Origin: Candidatus Poseidoniales archaeon
GTDB taxonomy: Archaea > Thermoplasmatota > Poseidoniia > Poseidoniales > Thalassarchaeaceae
Length of the DNA stretch: 59,577 nucleotides
Assembly (NCBI GenBank): GCA_012964335.1
Contig: DTUF01000005.1
Span: 1 to 59,577 of the forward strand
Direction: 5' to 3'
Shown: in pieces, positions 8,973-17,600 of the stretch
How the letters are laid out: each line of letters begins with the position of its first letter
How positions within the stretch are numbered: position 1 is the stretch's first letter
Translations under genes and position numbers: made by a program
Notes under the pieces: generated by a model
Seen by the model: the letters and a program-made list of their open reading frames with translations, nothing else
What the model was told of the DNA's origin: nothing
Databases searched by the model: none

Positions 8973-9491
8973 TCACTCTTCTTCAGCAGAAAGAATCCAC
9001 TCAGAAGGTGGCCAAGAAGGTAAGTTTGTGTCTGGCCAAGCGGACTTATCCACATTCACTCCTTGATTTTTGAAAGTCCTTTTTGAGCGTCTCCAGACAG
9101 GTAGGAGAAAACCGATGGTTGAGCGTTCTCCAAACGTCCATTTCCAAGGGCATTTTGGTAGCCGAGCAGTCCATTGAGCGAATAATGTGCGCCACTCATT
9201 TTCTAGTTCATTGGGGATGAGCCATTCCACTATTGTTAGAGAACCAGCAGCACCTTGTACGTGACTGTACGCTTCCATCCCAACATCTTTCAGAGGACCA
9301 TTTTCAATGACAATTCCAATTGTTCTCGCAGCTTGAGCTATTGGCACGATAACTGCCCATCTATCAATGAGTCTGCTACCACTGATTCGGCGGGCTGACC
9401 AGTTCGCTTCAACTACAAGTTGGCGTAATGCTCTGATGGCGTCAGTAGGCGAGATGCAAGTCTCAACCTTCAGGTGTCGTGGCACAGCCAT
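8973..9491 (-). CDS. Unknown conserved-looking soluble protein
   Basis: A 172-residue protein with no membrane segment. The N-terminal half looks like a small alpha/beta domain (HLKVETCISPTDAIRALRQLV, then RWAVIVPIAQAARTIGIVIENG). The C-terminal half is rich in Trp and Pro and ends in an acidic EEE. I do not recognise it. The ATG at 9491 is chosen over the GTG at 9506 because GGGAGGGGAC immediately precedes it. It is downstream of the P1 stalk gene with a 172-base gap, in which I see no convincing RNA gene or ORF. Confidence 0.55.
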   Translation of the reverse strand: MAVPRHLKVETCISPTDAIRALRQLVVEANWSARRISGSRLIDRWAVIVPIAQAARTIGIVIENGPLKDVGMEAYSHVQGAAGSLTIVEWLIPNELENEWRTLFAQWTARLPKCPWKWTFGERSTIGFLLPVWRRSKRTFKNQGVNVDKSAWPDTNLPSWPPSEWILSAEEE

Positions 9492-9663
9492 GATGTCCCC
9501 TCCCACTCATTTGTGATAATCAATTGCAACGATTTCTTCAACTAGGCCGAGATTTCATTGGATTGAATCAAATTTCAATCAGATGTAATTCAGAGATGAG
9601 CATCCGCACGGTTGAGCGTGTCGCGTATGGCGGCGGGCAATATTTTCATTTGTTGTTTCCAAC

Positions 9664-9969
9664 TCAGCCAAATAGAGAGCCAAGACCTTCGAAGCTAGCG
9701 TCGTCCTCTTCCTCTTCAGCAGCTGCTTCCTCAGCGGGAGCAGCAGCATCTGCGGCAGGGGCGGCACCACTAGGTGCAGCGGCAACCGGTGCAGCGATAG
9801 CAGCGCTCATCGCTTCTCCGATATCGACGTCATCAAGGCTAGCAACAAGCGCTTTCACGCGTGCGTTGTCACCCGATACGCCAGCGGCCTTCAGGACCGC
9901 ACCGACATTCTTTTCGTTGATCTCATTCTCTGCTGAGTGCAATAACATTGCAGCATATACATATTCCAT
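9664..9969 (-). CDS. rpl12: Ribosomal stalk protein P1 (archaeal L12)
   Basis: A 101-residue acidic stalk protein that recruits elongation factors to the large subunit. The N-terminal helical dimerisation domain starts [13 protein letters not shown]. An Ala/Pro/Glu-rich hinge (about 58-90) leads to the conserved C-terminal factor-binding tail EGLGSLFG. This is the standard size for archaeal P1. It is the last gene of the uL11-uL1-P0-P1 block, 16 bases after the P0 stop. GAAGTGAG precedes the ATG. Confidence 0.96.
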   Translation of the reverse strand: MEYVYAAMLLHSAENEINEKNVGAVLKAAGVSGDNARVKALVASLDDVDIGEAMSAAIAAPVAAAPSGAAPAADAAAPAEEAAAEEEEDDASFEGLGSLFG

Positions 9970-9985
9970 TTTTTCTCACTTCCTT

Positions 9986-10993
9986 TCAACCAAATAGGTC
10001 ACCGAGGCCGTCAAAGGCGTCCTCTTCATCCTCCACTGTCTCCTCTTCAGCCGCAGCATCTTCAGGTGCGGCTTCAGCAGGAGCTGCGGCGGCAACTGTT
10101 GTTGCGGCGCCGAGCATTCCCGACAATTCATCGTCGAGAGCGGAGGAATCTAGTTGACCTGCAAGGGCCATTGCCCGTGAATTTGCACGGGCGATGAATA
10201 GAGGCATGGTTTCACTGTTTGTGATACCAGCCTCAACAGCCACGGAGAGCGACTCGCTCTTCGCTTTAGATAGTAGAGTGGGCATTGTTTCTGGGGTGAA
10301 CCAGCGTACATTACACGCAACATTGAACGAGGCGGAAACTCCCTGTGCGATATTGTTGCGGAGCCCATCAAGGTCAAGGTTAAGATCTTCTGGTGGCATT
10401 AGAATACCATCTTGCATGGCACCACAGAGAATAATACCAATTTCAATCGGCTTGATTCCCAGTTTGTCTAACATTAGTCCTAGGTCGCCTGGAATTAAAT
10501 CGCCTTGTTTGACGACAGTAACAGTCTTCTGAATCAATACCTTACCTTTGTCAATCTTTGCTGGGATACCAACTGCAGATAATTCTCCGACAATTGGTCC
10601 AGGAGCGAAATCAGTTTCTCCAGCCTCTACAACAATGTCTTGAGGTGCAATATCACCTTCTTTAGCGGACCTTCCAGTCCGAGTCTTCTCTAACTCGTTG
10701 AATAACTGGAATGCACTTAGGTTTGAGGAATGAACAATAACAGGCTGAGCAGCATTTTCCATCATTATCTCCAAGGATTGTTCTTCGTGCCCAGCATTTT
10801 TCCAAGCAAGCCGGAATAGGGTTTTCTTTGCCATGGTGAGACTCATCATGGGACGCAATTTTGCTCGCATACCTAGCATTGCAGTTGCTGGTACACCGCT
10901 AGTATCAACTATTCCAATTACCCCGTCTTCCCGAAGGATTTCGGTAAGTTCCCCAACTCGGTCCTTTTTCCAACTCACTACCTTTGGAATCAT
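9986..10993 (-). CDS. rplP0: Ribosomal protein uL10 (acidic protein P0)
   Basis: A 335-residue stalk base protein that binds 23S rRNA beside uL11 and carries P1 dimers. It opens VVSWKKDRVGEL and includes a typical rRNA-binding domain with the APGPIVGEL-like segment (FAPGPIVGEL) and IDKGKVLIQK. The C-terminal helices that hold P1 dimers are followed by an Ala/Glu hinge and a tail, DGLGDLFG, that matches the P1 tail. The start overlaps the uL1 stop (both at 10993), so it is translationally coupled to uL1. Confidence 0.96.
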   Translation of the reverse strand: MIPKVVSWKKDRVGELTEILREDGVIGIVDTSGVPATAMLGMRAKLRPMMSLTMAKKTLFRLAWKNAGHEEQSLEIMMENAAQPVIVHSSNLSAFQLFNELEKTRTGRSAKEGDIAPQDIVVEAGETDFAPGPIVGELSAVGIPAKIDKGKVLIQKTVTVVKQGDLIPGDLGLMLDKLGIKPIEIGIILCGAMQDGILMPPEDLNLDLDGLRNNIAQGVSASFNVACNVRWFTPETMPTLLSKAKSESLSVAVEAGITNSETMPLFIARANSRAMALAGQLDSSALDDELSGMLGAATTVAAAAPAEAAPEDAAAEEETVEDEEDAFDGLGDLFG

Positions 10994-11637
10994 TAATTCA
11001 GCACCTCAACTTTGATAGAAGGACCCATGCTGGTCTTGATGTAGAGTGAACGAATATTGTCTGCGCCACGTTCTAACTTTGATGTGACACGCTTCCACAT
11101 CTCAAATGCGTTTTCACAGATGTGAACTTCAGTTTGGCTTCTTGCCCCCACAATAGTGTGGAAAGTGATGTTATCTCGACTACGAATGATTGCAGTGCTG
11201 CGAAGTCCATCTGCAATCATGCCTGGATCAACATTAGGTGGTACAGGACGAGGCATTTTTCCACGAGGACCAAGGACGATTCCAAGGAATCTTCCGATAG
11301 TTGCCATGTGTGGGACTTCAGATAGGAAAAAGTCGTGCTTTCTTGCTAACTTTCTTGCCTTCTGGCGGTCACCACCTAAATCCTCAATTTTATTTGGGTC
11401 AATGACAACTATTCCAGCAGCCTTTGCTTTGGTTGCCATTTCACCTTCAGCAAATATAGCAATGCTGATTTCCTTACCGCGCCCATGCGGTAGACGGACA
11501 TTTTCTTCAATTCTGTTTGCTGGGTTCTTCAAATCAACATCTCTGATGGTAAATGCCATCTCAATGCTTTCAACGAATTTTCGCTCTGGCGCTTCTCCAA
11601 GCGCTTTTTTCACTGCTTCAGTAATTTGTTCTTCCAT
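10993..11637 (-). CDS. rpl1: Ribosomal protein uL1
   Basis: A 214-residue L1-stalk protein; it binds 23S rRNA near the E site and in many archaea also represses its own mRNA. Diagnostic segments are RNPANRIEENVRLPHGRGK-like text near residues 35-52, the domain II strand AGIVVIDPNKIEDLGGD and GIVLGPRGKMPRPVPPN. Length is normal. The ATG follows AGGGGTGAG. A short imperfect stem-loop (CCTCGC with GCAGGGG) in the 50-base gap to uL11 could be an autoregulatory site, as known for archaeal L1 operons; this is inference. Confidence 0.95.
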   Translation of the reverse strand: MEEQITEAVKKALGEAPERKFVESIEMAFTIRDVDLKNPANRIEENVRLPHGRGKEISIAIFAEGEMATKAKAAGIVVIDPNKIEDLGGDRQKARKLARKHDFFLSEVPHMATIGRFLGIVLGPRGKMPRPVPPNVDPGMIADGLRSTAIIRSRDNITFHTIVGARSQTEVHICENAFEMWKRVTSKLERGADNIRSLYIKTSMGPSIKVEVLN

Positions 11638-11687
11638 TTTTTCTCACCCCTGCGGTCAGCGAGGTTTCCCTCTCCCGCAACTCGCGT

Positions 11688-11993
11688 TCAATTGAATTTG
11701 TCGTCATGCTCTCCTGCTTTCACCTGCATTATGAAATCCTTTGGCACGATGCCTTCAATGTGACAACGCATAGAGACACATGTTCCCATGACCTCCAATG
11801 AGCGTTGCTTGACACCTTTACCAGTCAAATCATCCGCCTTCTCTTTGGAGATGGTTATGATTTGATCGAGTGTAATATTGTGAACAGTCGGGTCAGAACC
11901 AACGTCGGTTTCCCCTTCCCAAGAACCATTGAACTTGATGCCCTTGCCAATAACCGCTGTGCGTATGCGTCGTGCAGTCCAGTTATCTGACAT
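11688..11993 (-). CDS. rpl11: Ribosomal protein uL11, C-terminal domain only
   Basis: At the usual uL11 position (spt5-uL11-uL1-P0), but only 101 residues instead of about 155-165. The C-terminal rRNA-binding domain is present: ITLDQIITISKEKADDL, then LEVMGTCVSMRCHIEG, then a short acidic tail. The segment TAVIGKGIKFNG aligns with the family's TALIKKELGI at the start of that domain. The whole N-terminal domain, with the GGKATPGPPLGPALGPLG-type loop that contacts factors and uL10, is absent. The ATG at 11993 has GAGGTGA upstream and its own TATA-like element at 12035-12043, so the short form looks real rather than frameshifted. Confidence 0.85.
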   Translation of the reverse strand: MSDNWTARRIRTAVIGKGIKFNGSWEGETDVGSDPTVHNITLDQIITISKEKADDLTGKGVKQRSLEVMGTCVSMRCHIEGIVPKDFIMQVKAGEHDDKFN

Positions 11994-12034
11994 TGATTCA
12001 CCTCATTGTTTGGGTTTTGGCCGACCTGCTTCCC

Positions 12035-12043
12035 CTATTTAAC
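12035..12043 (-). promoter_or_regulatory. TATA-like promoter for uL11-uL1-P0-P1
   Basis: On the minus strand the sequence reads GTTAAATAG preceded by a GC-rich, BRE-like GCGGCG. Its centre is about 46 bases before the uL11 ATG, which predicts a leader of roughly 20 nt holding the GAGGTGA Shine-Dalgarno. It lies in the only gap between spt5 and uL11, so the ribosomal genes can be transcribed independently of secE-spt5. Confidence 0.6.
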
Positions 12044-12067
12044 CGCCGCGAGAACCCCATTGTCCAC

Positions 12068-12985
12068 TTAGACGACACGCTCCGTTACATGGACATTATC
12101 AGCGCGCATAGTGATAGGGATTGGAACTGCAGCTTCGAATAACTCAACAGTCACTTCTTCTTTGCCTTCTTCGACTCCTGTCACGCGGGCGCGATTTCCT
12201 TTGAAGTGACCTACTCTGATTTCAACAACACTGCCAACTTCGATTCCAGCAGTTGCTGATTTCGGCTCAAGATAATTGGATACAACTGCTAATGGTGCTT
12301 CACCTGGCAGCACTTTAGAGCAACCGCGCATTGGTGTAGTCACACCTCCAGCACGTCCAATCAACTTCTCGACATGGTGCTTTGCACTCGCTTCAACAAA
12401 GATATATCCGCGCATGAGGCGAGGATGAATGACTGCGAAAACTTCACCTTGGACATCTTTCAGAGAGCCGGTACCAGAAATACGAGCATGTATTTCATTG
12501 GCGATTTTCTGTTCTTGACCAATTGTTGTTTTGAGCATATAGAGGAAACTTGAGACATCCCCATACATATCCCCAAGTTGGGAAACGGTTGGTCGGGTTT
12601 GAATAGCGGAGATCCCGTCTTCTGATTCATCCACCTCATCTGGACTCAAAACATTGAGATAACCTGGATCAACCCACATTGCTTCATCGTAAAGGGACCG
12701 TGGTTCTATTTCTGAGGAATCAGTAACGAACAGAATTGGAGTCACCTCGTTTAGTCGGTTACCAAATTCAATTCCACGTGCCTCCCCCATGCGAACAAGG
12801 GTTAGAGAGGATGATTGAATGCCAGTAGCGTCTTCAATTCTCATGAACACATGGTCAAGGTCATTATGGTCTCCAACTCCGTAAATCCCATCCCAGCAAT
12901 TTGGAAAATCAGTGACTTCTTCACTACGCTTGAGCAAAAGCAACTTATCTTCATGGCGAATAAATACTATGAATCCATCAGACAT
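12068..12985 (-). CDS. spt5: Transcription elongation factor Spt5 (NusG) with N-terminal Nudix-like domain
   Basis: The C-terminal half is an ordinary archaeal Spt5: an NGN domain (about 146-230, with VFAVIHPRLMRGYIFVEA) that clamps RNA polymerase, and a KOW domain (about 247-275, VGSVVEIRVGHFKGNRARVTG). The first 110 or so residues are extra and read like a Nudix fold: FIVFIRHEDKLLLLKRSEE, then CWDGIYGVGD, LTLVRMGEARGIEFG, EAMWVDPGYL. The Nudix box (about 34-56) ends MRIEDATGI, so the catalytic REUxEE glutamates are lost. The ATG at 12985 is set by GGAGGT at 12992-12997. Normal archaeal Spt5 is about 145-160 residues; this one is 305. It follows secE. Confidence 0.88.
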   Translation of the reverse strand: MSDGFIVFIRHEDKLLLLKRSEEVTDFPNCWDGIYGVGDHNDLDHVFMRIEDATGIQSSSLTLVRMGEARGIEFGNRLNEVTPILFVTDSSEIEPRSLYDEAMWVDPGYLNVLSPDEVDESEDGISAIQTRPTVSQLGDMYGDVSSFLYMLKTTIGQEQKIANEIHARISGTGSLKDVQGEVFAVIHPRLMRGYIFVEASAKHHVEKLIGRAGGVTTPMRGCSKVLPGEAPLAVVSNYLEPKSATAGIEVGSVVEIRVGHFKGNRARVTGVEEGKEEVTVELFEAAVPIPITMRADNVHVTERVV

Positions 12986-13013
12986 TTTGAAACCTCCATT
13001 TCTAGACAGGGAA

Positions 13014-13277
13014 TTAACCAATTAACCATTGAAAGAATTTGGGTAGTTCAGTATCCATTAACCACAACATTACAAAGCCGATGAAGCCAAGTACAAACAT
13101 ACCAATTCCACAGACCCAAATAGTCTGTCTGAATTCCATCTTGGTAGGTTTTCGAGCCATGCGAATAATTCGAGCCCATGAACCGCGTCCGAAACTGCGG
13201 ACCCATGTTTCAAATTGGTCTTGTCGGGATTGAACCCGGTCCTCAAAGGACTTACTTGTAGAGTCTGCACTAGCCAT
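13014..13277 (-). CDS. secE: Preprotein translocase subunit SecE/Sec61-gamma
   Basis: An 87-residue protein with a charged amphipathic N-terminal region and one C-terminal transmembrane helix (about 56-76), matching archaeal SecE, the clamp subunit of the SecYEG channel. It contains the family's R-x-A-R-K-P-T-K-x-E-F pattern just before the membrane helix. Its place between ftsZ and spt5 is the classic archaeal arrangement. The ATG is five bases after a GGGGTT that forms the 3' arm of a leader hairpin. Confidence 0.92.
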   Translation of the reverse strand: MASADSTSKSFEDRVQSRQDQFETWVRSFGRGSWARIIRMARKPTKMEFRQTIWVCGIGMFVLGFIGFVMLWLMDTELPKFFQWLIG

Positions 13278-13281
13278 GGTT

Positions 13282-13298
13282 GAACCCCTTTAGGGTTC
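13282..13298 (-). promoter_or_regulatory. Hairpin in the secE leader holding the Shine-Dalgarno
   Basis: On the minus strand GAACCC pairs with GGGTTC around a TAAAG loop, giving a CCTAAAGG core. The 3' arm is the G-run that would serve as Shine-Dalgarno for the ATG at 13277. Its core matches the hairpins at 2070-2089 and 14576-14591. Confidence 0.5.
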
Positions 13299-13338
13299 AT
13301 GCCGACATGGGGGTCCTCTTTAACATCAACGCTTCAAT

Positions 13339-14475
13339 TTAATTGATGAATTCAAGACTTCGATTACGCATTGTACGCATCTGTTGATGGGCTGAAGCGC
13401 CGAAAATTTGCTGACTCTTGACTCCTGTTAAGACCAACAAAACACGCAATTCGTTACCCATAGTCTTGTCAACCGTTGCGCCCCAAATAATTCGGGCATA
13501 GGGATTGATTCTTTCTCGTATCTCTTGGGCACAGCGTTCTGCTTCCCCAAGAGTTAGTGATGGACCGCCGACCACATTGACCAGTGCACCACGGGCATCA
13601 GAGATGTCAATATCAAGAAGTGGTGATGATAGGGCTTCTGCAGTTGCATCAACAGCACGGTCGTTGCCAGTTGCTTCTCCTAGTCCAATCATTGCCATTC
13701 CACCCCCGTTGAGCATTACACTTCTCAAATCTTCAAAGTCAAGGTTAACAAGACCTTCTTTGGTAATCATTTCTGTGACCCCAGCAATTGAACGCATCAG
13801 TAATTCATCAGCTACTCGAAACGCTGCTTCAATAGGTAAATCCTTCACACCTTCAACTTCTAATAACTTCTCATTAGGTAGGACTACGACAGTATCGCAT
13901 ACTTCGCGTAGCCTCTCTAAACCCCATTCAGCGTTTTGTCGGCGCAGTGTGCCTTCTGAGACGAATGGATATGTGACTACTGCAATTGTCAGCGCTCCAG
14001 CGGCTTTTGCCAACCTTGCGACTACATGAGCCGACCCAGTGCCAGTTCCACCGCCAAGTCCTGCGGTAACAAAAGCGAGGTCACAGTCATCAACAATGTT
14101 GAGAAGTGTTCGCTCTGATTCATAAGCAGCCTTCTCACCCTTTTCAGGGTCTCCACCAGCACCACGACCGCGTGCCGTTCTACCGATCAGAATTTTTTGG
14201 TTAAGTTGTGAGCGCAATAGGTGTTGAGCATCTGTGTTAACAGCAAATCCTGAGATGTGTTCTCCAGACAATAAGCCTTCGTCTTCTAAGCGTTGAACAG
14301 TATTACAACCGCAGCCTCCGCATCCAAAAACCCTAATTCTAGGTGCTAAACTTGCTAATAATTCTACTAACTCTTCGTCACCATTAATAGTTTCAACCTT
14401 TTTTACTTCGCATTCTTCTTCCAAGGAATCTTCTCCCTCTTGCAGTTCTAATACGCGGTCAATTAAATGGCGCAT
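13339..14475 (-). CDS. ftsZ: Cell division GTPase FtsZ
   Basis: A 378-residue tubulin-family GTPase that forms the division ring. An acidic N-terminal extension (about 1-48) precedes the first Rossmann strand FGCGGCGCNTVQRL. The tubulin signature loop is GLGGGTGTGS. The T7-region helix and the C-terminal domain (NELRVLLVLTGVKS) are present. The short, basic C-terminal end (MRTMRNRSLEFIN) could be the partner-binding peptide. The first nucleotide loop carries three Cys where most FtsZ have GGAGNN or GGAGCN. It lies 61 bases upstream of secE in the same direction. Confidence 0.95.
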   Translation of the reverse strand: MRHLIDRVLELQEGEDSLEEECEVKKVETINGDEELVELLASLAPRIRVFGCGGCGCNTVQRLEDEGLLSGEHISGFAVNTDAQHLLRSQLNQKILIGRTARGRGAGGDPEKGEKAAYESERTLLNIVDDCDLAFVTAGLGGGTGTGSAHVVARLAKAAGALTIAVVTYPFVSEGTLRRQNAEWGLERLREVCDTVVVLPNEKLLEVEGVKDLPIEAAFRVADELLMRSIAGVTEMITKEGLVNLDFEDLRSVMLNGGGMAMIGLGEATGNDRAVDATAEALSSPLLDIDISDARGALVNVVGGPSLTLGEAERCAQEIRERINPYARIIWGATVDKTMGNELRVLLVLTGVKSQQIFGASAHQQMRTMRNRSLEFIN

Positions 14476-14575
14476 GGGTCTAGCCTCACTAAAGTCGCCT
14501 TAACCTTGACGCTCGTCATGGGTGTGCTAAAGTGGGTTCGCGCACCTCTTCGGAATTGCCGAAAATGAAGAAAGT

Positions 14576-14591
14576 CCTCCCTAAAGGGAGG
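14576..14591 (+). promoter_or_regulatory. Leader hairpin with CCTAAAGG core
   Basis: CCTCCC and GGGAGG pair around TAAA, ending 46 bases upstream of the ATG at 14638. The GGGAGG arm is too far from the start to be the ribosome site. The stretch 14476-14637 otherwise holds only the ftsZ and surface-gene promoters, neither of which I can place firmly. Confidence 0.45.
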
Positions 14592-14637
14592 TCAATTAGC
14601 CCGAAGGTCAAAGTGTAGGCGCTTATCTCCCGGTTTG

Positions 14638-17600
14638 ATGAAGTGTAAGTCGTTGCTACTCGTGATTGTCTTAATCGTCTCCTCACAGCAAATATTTTTC
14701 ACCGCTGAAATCACCCAAATTTCAGCATTAGATGAACAACAGCCCATGGCTCAATCAGTGTCTAGCCAATGGCAGATGAATGACGCACCCCCCATCCAAT
14801 CAGGTTGGTCTGCTGATACTTGGCAGCCAGATCCAAAGGGTGCGCTTTGGGATTTAGACTTCAGTCCAGACGCCACTAAGATAGCAGGCGTTGAAATCTC
14901 AGATAACAGGCTCTTTGTTTGGAATGTTTCAGATGGCCGTGTGTTACTCTGGATTCATCACTCAGCTTCGATAGTTGATGTTGTTTGGCTTTCTGACGAA
15001 TGGGTTTTAGTCGCAGACTCCGGAATAAATTGGTATTCCTACCATGTTGTTGACGATGGTTCTTCCACCCCTCATACCTCTACAGAGATGCGCTCCGGTC
15101 AATGGAGCGATAGTCTGACTGGGACATATAACGGATATCTTTGGGGTCTTGATGCCTCTTTGAATCATTCAAAGGTGGCATTTTGCGGTAACATCAACCA
15201 CCTGAATATGGGTGGTGAAGTTGTAATTGCCGATTTGTTTCATTTTATTGATGGGTCGCCAGCCAATGCTCAACATTTCTTACCACAGTACTGGTCGGTA
15301 GATTGTGCAATTTCGCCAAACGGCGCAACAGTTGCTGCAATAGGGCGAAATCTGACAACTTATTCTGATGGCAATGTCACTTACAGAGATATTGTGTATG
15401 GAGTTGAAGTTGCAACCGGAGTGCTTCAATGGGAACGTTTTGTCGGTGGCGATAATTCCAGTGCTTGGGCGGTAACTTGGGAGCCAGGTGGAGGCAGTTA
15501 CACGATTGCATACAATCACCCCCTTCCGAGCCAACCAAATGTTTGGGAAGGGGTTGCTACAGCCTACGCTGAGATAGATGGTTCGGTATTTTGGTATTCA
15601 CCAATTCCACAGAATGTCAGTAGTCTAAGGTGGCTTCCTGATGGTTCTTACCTTGGAGTAGGACTATTCGACCCGGGACGAATATCATTTATTGATACTG
15701 CAGGACAAATTCAAACAGATTTTGGATGGCACGCGGTAAAGTCGGGTTCAACCTCAATTCCAGAGGATATCACCGCGATAACAACAACCTCAATTCCAGC
15801 AACAACTACAGCAAACCAATTGATGGCATCCGCTGGCAGGGATGGTTCAATCGAAATTTGGACAGTTGATATCACTACATTTGAAATCCTACCGTATCGG
15901 AGATTAGGCCCTGCACATGTAAGGGAGATTGCAGTTCACCCTATACTTGATTTGGTTGCTATTGCTGAATCATCAGGGGTCGTAACAGTTCGCACCTCAA
16001 ATGGCTCAATTAATCGTCAGTGTTTCCATCCAGAGTATGGCCAAGTTGTTTACGAAATTCCATTCGCTAAATCAGTAGATTGGTTTAATGATGAAGCAAT
16101 TGTAGCTTTCAGCGATGGAGTAATTATTGCTTGTAATGAATTTAACAAATGGTCTTGGACTTTTGACCTAAGAGATCACAAAACCGTAGGCGCTTTTGGC
16201 AGAATTGCTATGCATCAAACAAGCAATTATGCTGCAATTTCTTGGTCCTCTAACACCCTCAACACCTCATTAGATGGGCACGTCGCTATTATTGAACCAA
16301 TGTCCGGGCAATTCTTCAATGAATGGCAATATTCGGAATCTCATTGGACAATGGCTTTCAATGATTTTGGCACAATCTTGGCCTCAGTTGGTCAAACTGG
16401 TGGAGTAAGATTGTGGAACACGAGTGACCCAAATCCACAAAATTGGATGGATGACGGCTCACCATATTCACACAGTGGGTATGTCGGAGTCACCGAATGG
16501 ATGCCAGGGGCTGACTTGTTAGTAACTGCAGGTTGGGATAAACAACTAATCATGTGGGATATTCAAAGTCAATCTCAAATGCAACAAATTACATTGGTTG
16601 ACGAACCCTTTGCATTCGCAGAATTACTCAATGAAGGCCTAGTAGTTGTCGGTACGGGTAACCCTGGTAATTCCCTTACAGGACAGTTAGAATTCTATAA
16701 TATCCAAAATAGCACTCCAGTCAACTCTTACCAAATGAATCACATTCCTCGTGGTTTAGGGTTATTTCCAAGCGACCAGTCTTTGGTGGTGGTAAACCAT
16801 ACCGGTACAATGCTAGTTCTAAAACTAGATGCTGATGGAGATGGGTGGATAGATGTGGATGATGATTTTCCAAATGACCCCACTCAACATGAGGACAGCG
16901 ATGGTGATGGTTGGGGGGATGACCAAACCCAATCTAATGGCGATTATTGCTTAAACACACAAGGAAGTAGTTACCAAGATAGAAATGGCTGTCCGGATAG
17001 TGACGGTGATGGTTATAGTGACGCAGATGCCACTTGGCTTGCTCACCCTCTTGGTGCCGCAGATGCCTTCCCCAACATGCCTTCACAATGGCATGATACT
17101 GACACAGATGGTCATGGTGATGAGTATTCCTTTACCGTTGGTAATGATGGTCTAAGAGTTGGCGAATCTGGTGATGCTTTCATCAATGATGTAGCTCAGT
17201 ATCGTGATTTAGATGGAGATGGTTGTGGGGATAATTACACACATGGTGATGACAATGGGTTGCGGATAAATGAAGCAGGGGATGCGTTCATCTCAGATCC
17301 CACACAATGCAATGATTTTGATGGTGATGGGTATGGGGATAATTACACGTTCACTTTAGATACAGATGGTTTACGAGTTGAGTCAGGAGATGCTTTCCCT
17401 ATGGATAACATGGCGTGGTCTGATTTAGATGGGGATGGTTGTCCGACCAGTTCTGCAACTGGCCTTGCCATCGACCTTTATCCTACAGATAGTGAAAATT
17501 GTGACGAAGATTTGCCGTTTTGGTTGCCGGTTAATCTAGCCATATTGATTTCAAACGATGCGTCCGTCTGGCATCTAGATATTTCGTGGGATTCTGCTGC

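Noticed and set aside
9524-9997. A plus-strand frame over the P1 gene
   Set aside because: It is the Ala/Ser-rich reverse of the P1 hinge and has no ribosome site or family-like sequence.
13224-13242. GGGATTGAACCCGG resembling a tRNA T-arm
   Set aside because: It lies inside the secE coding sequence and no cloverleaf can be built around it.
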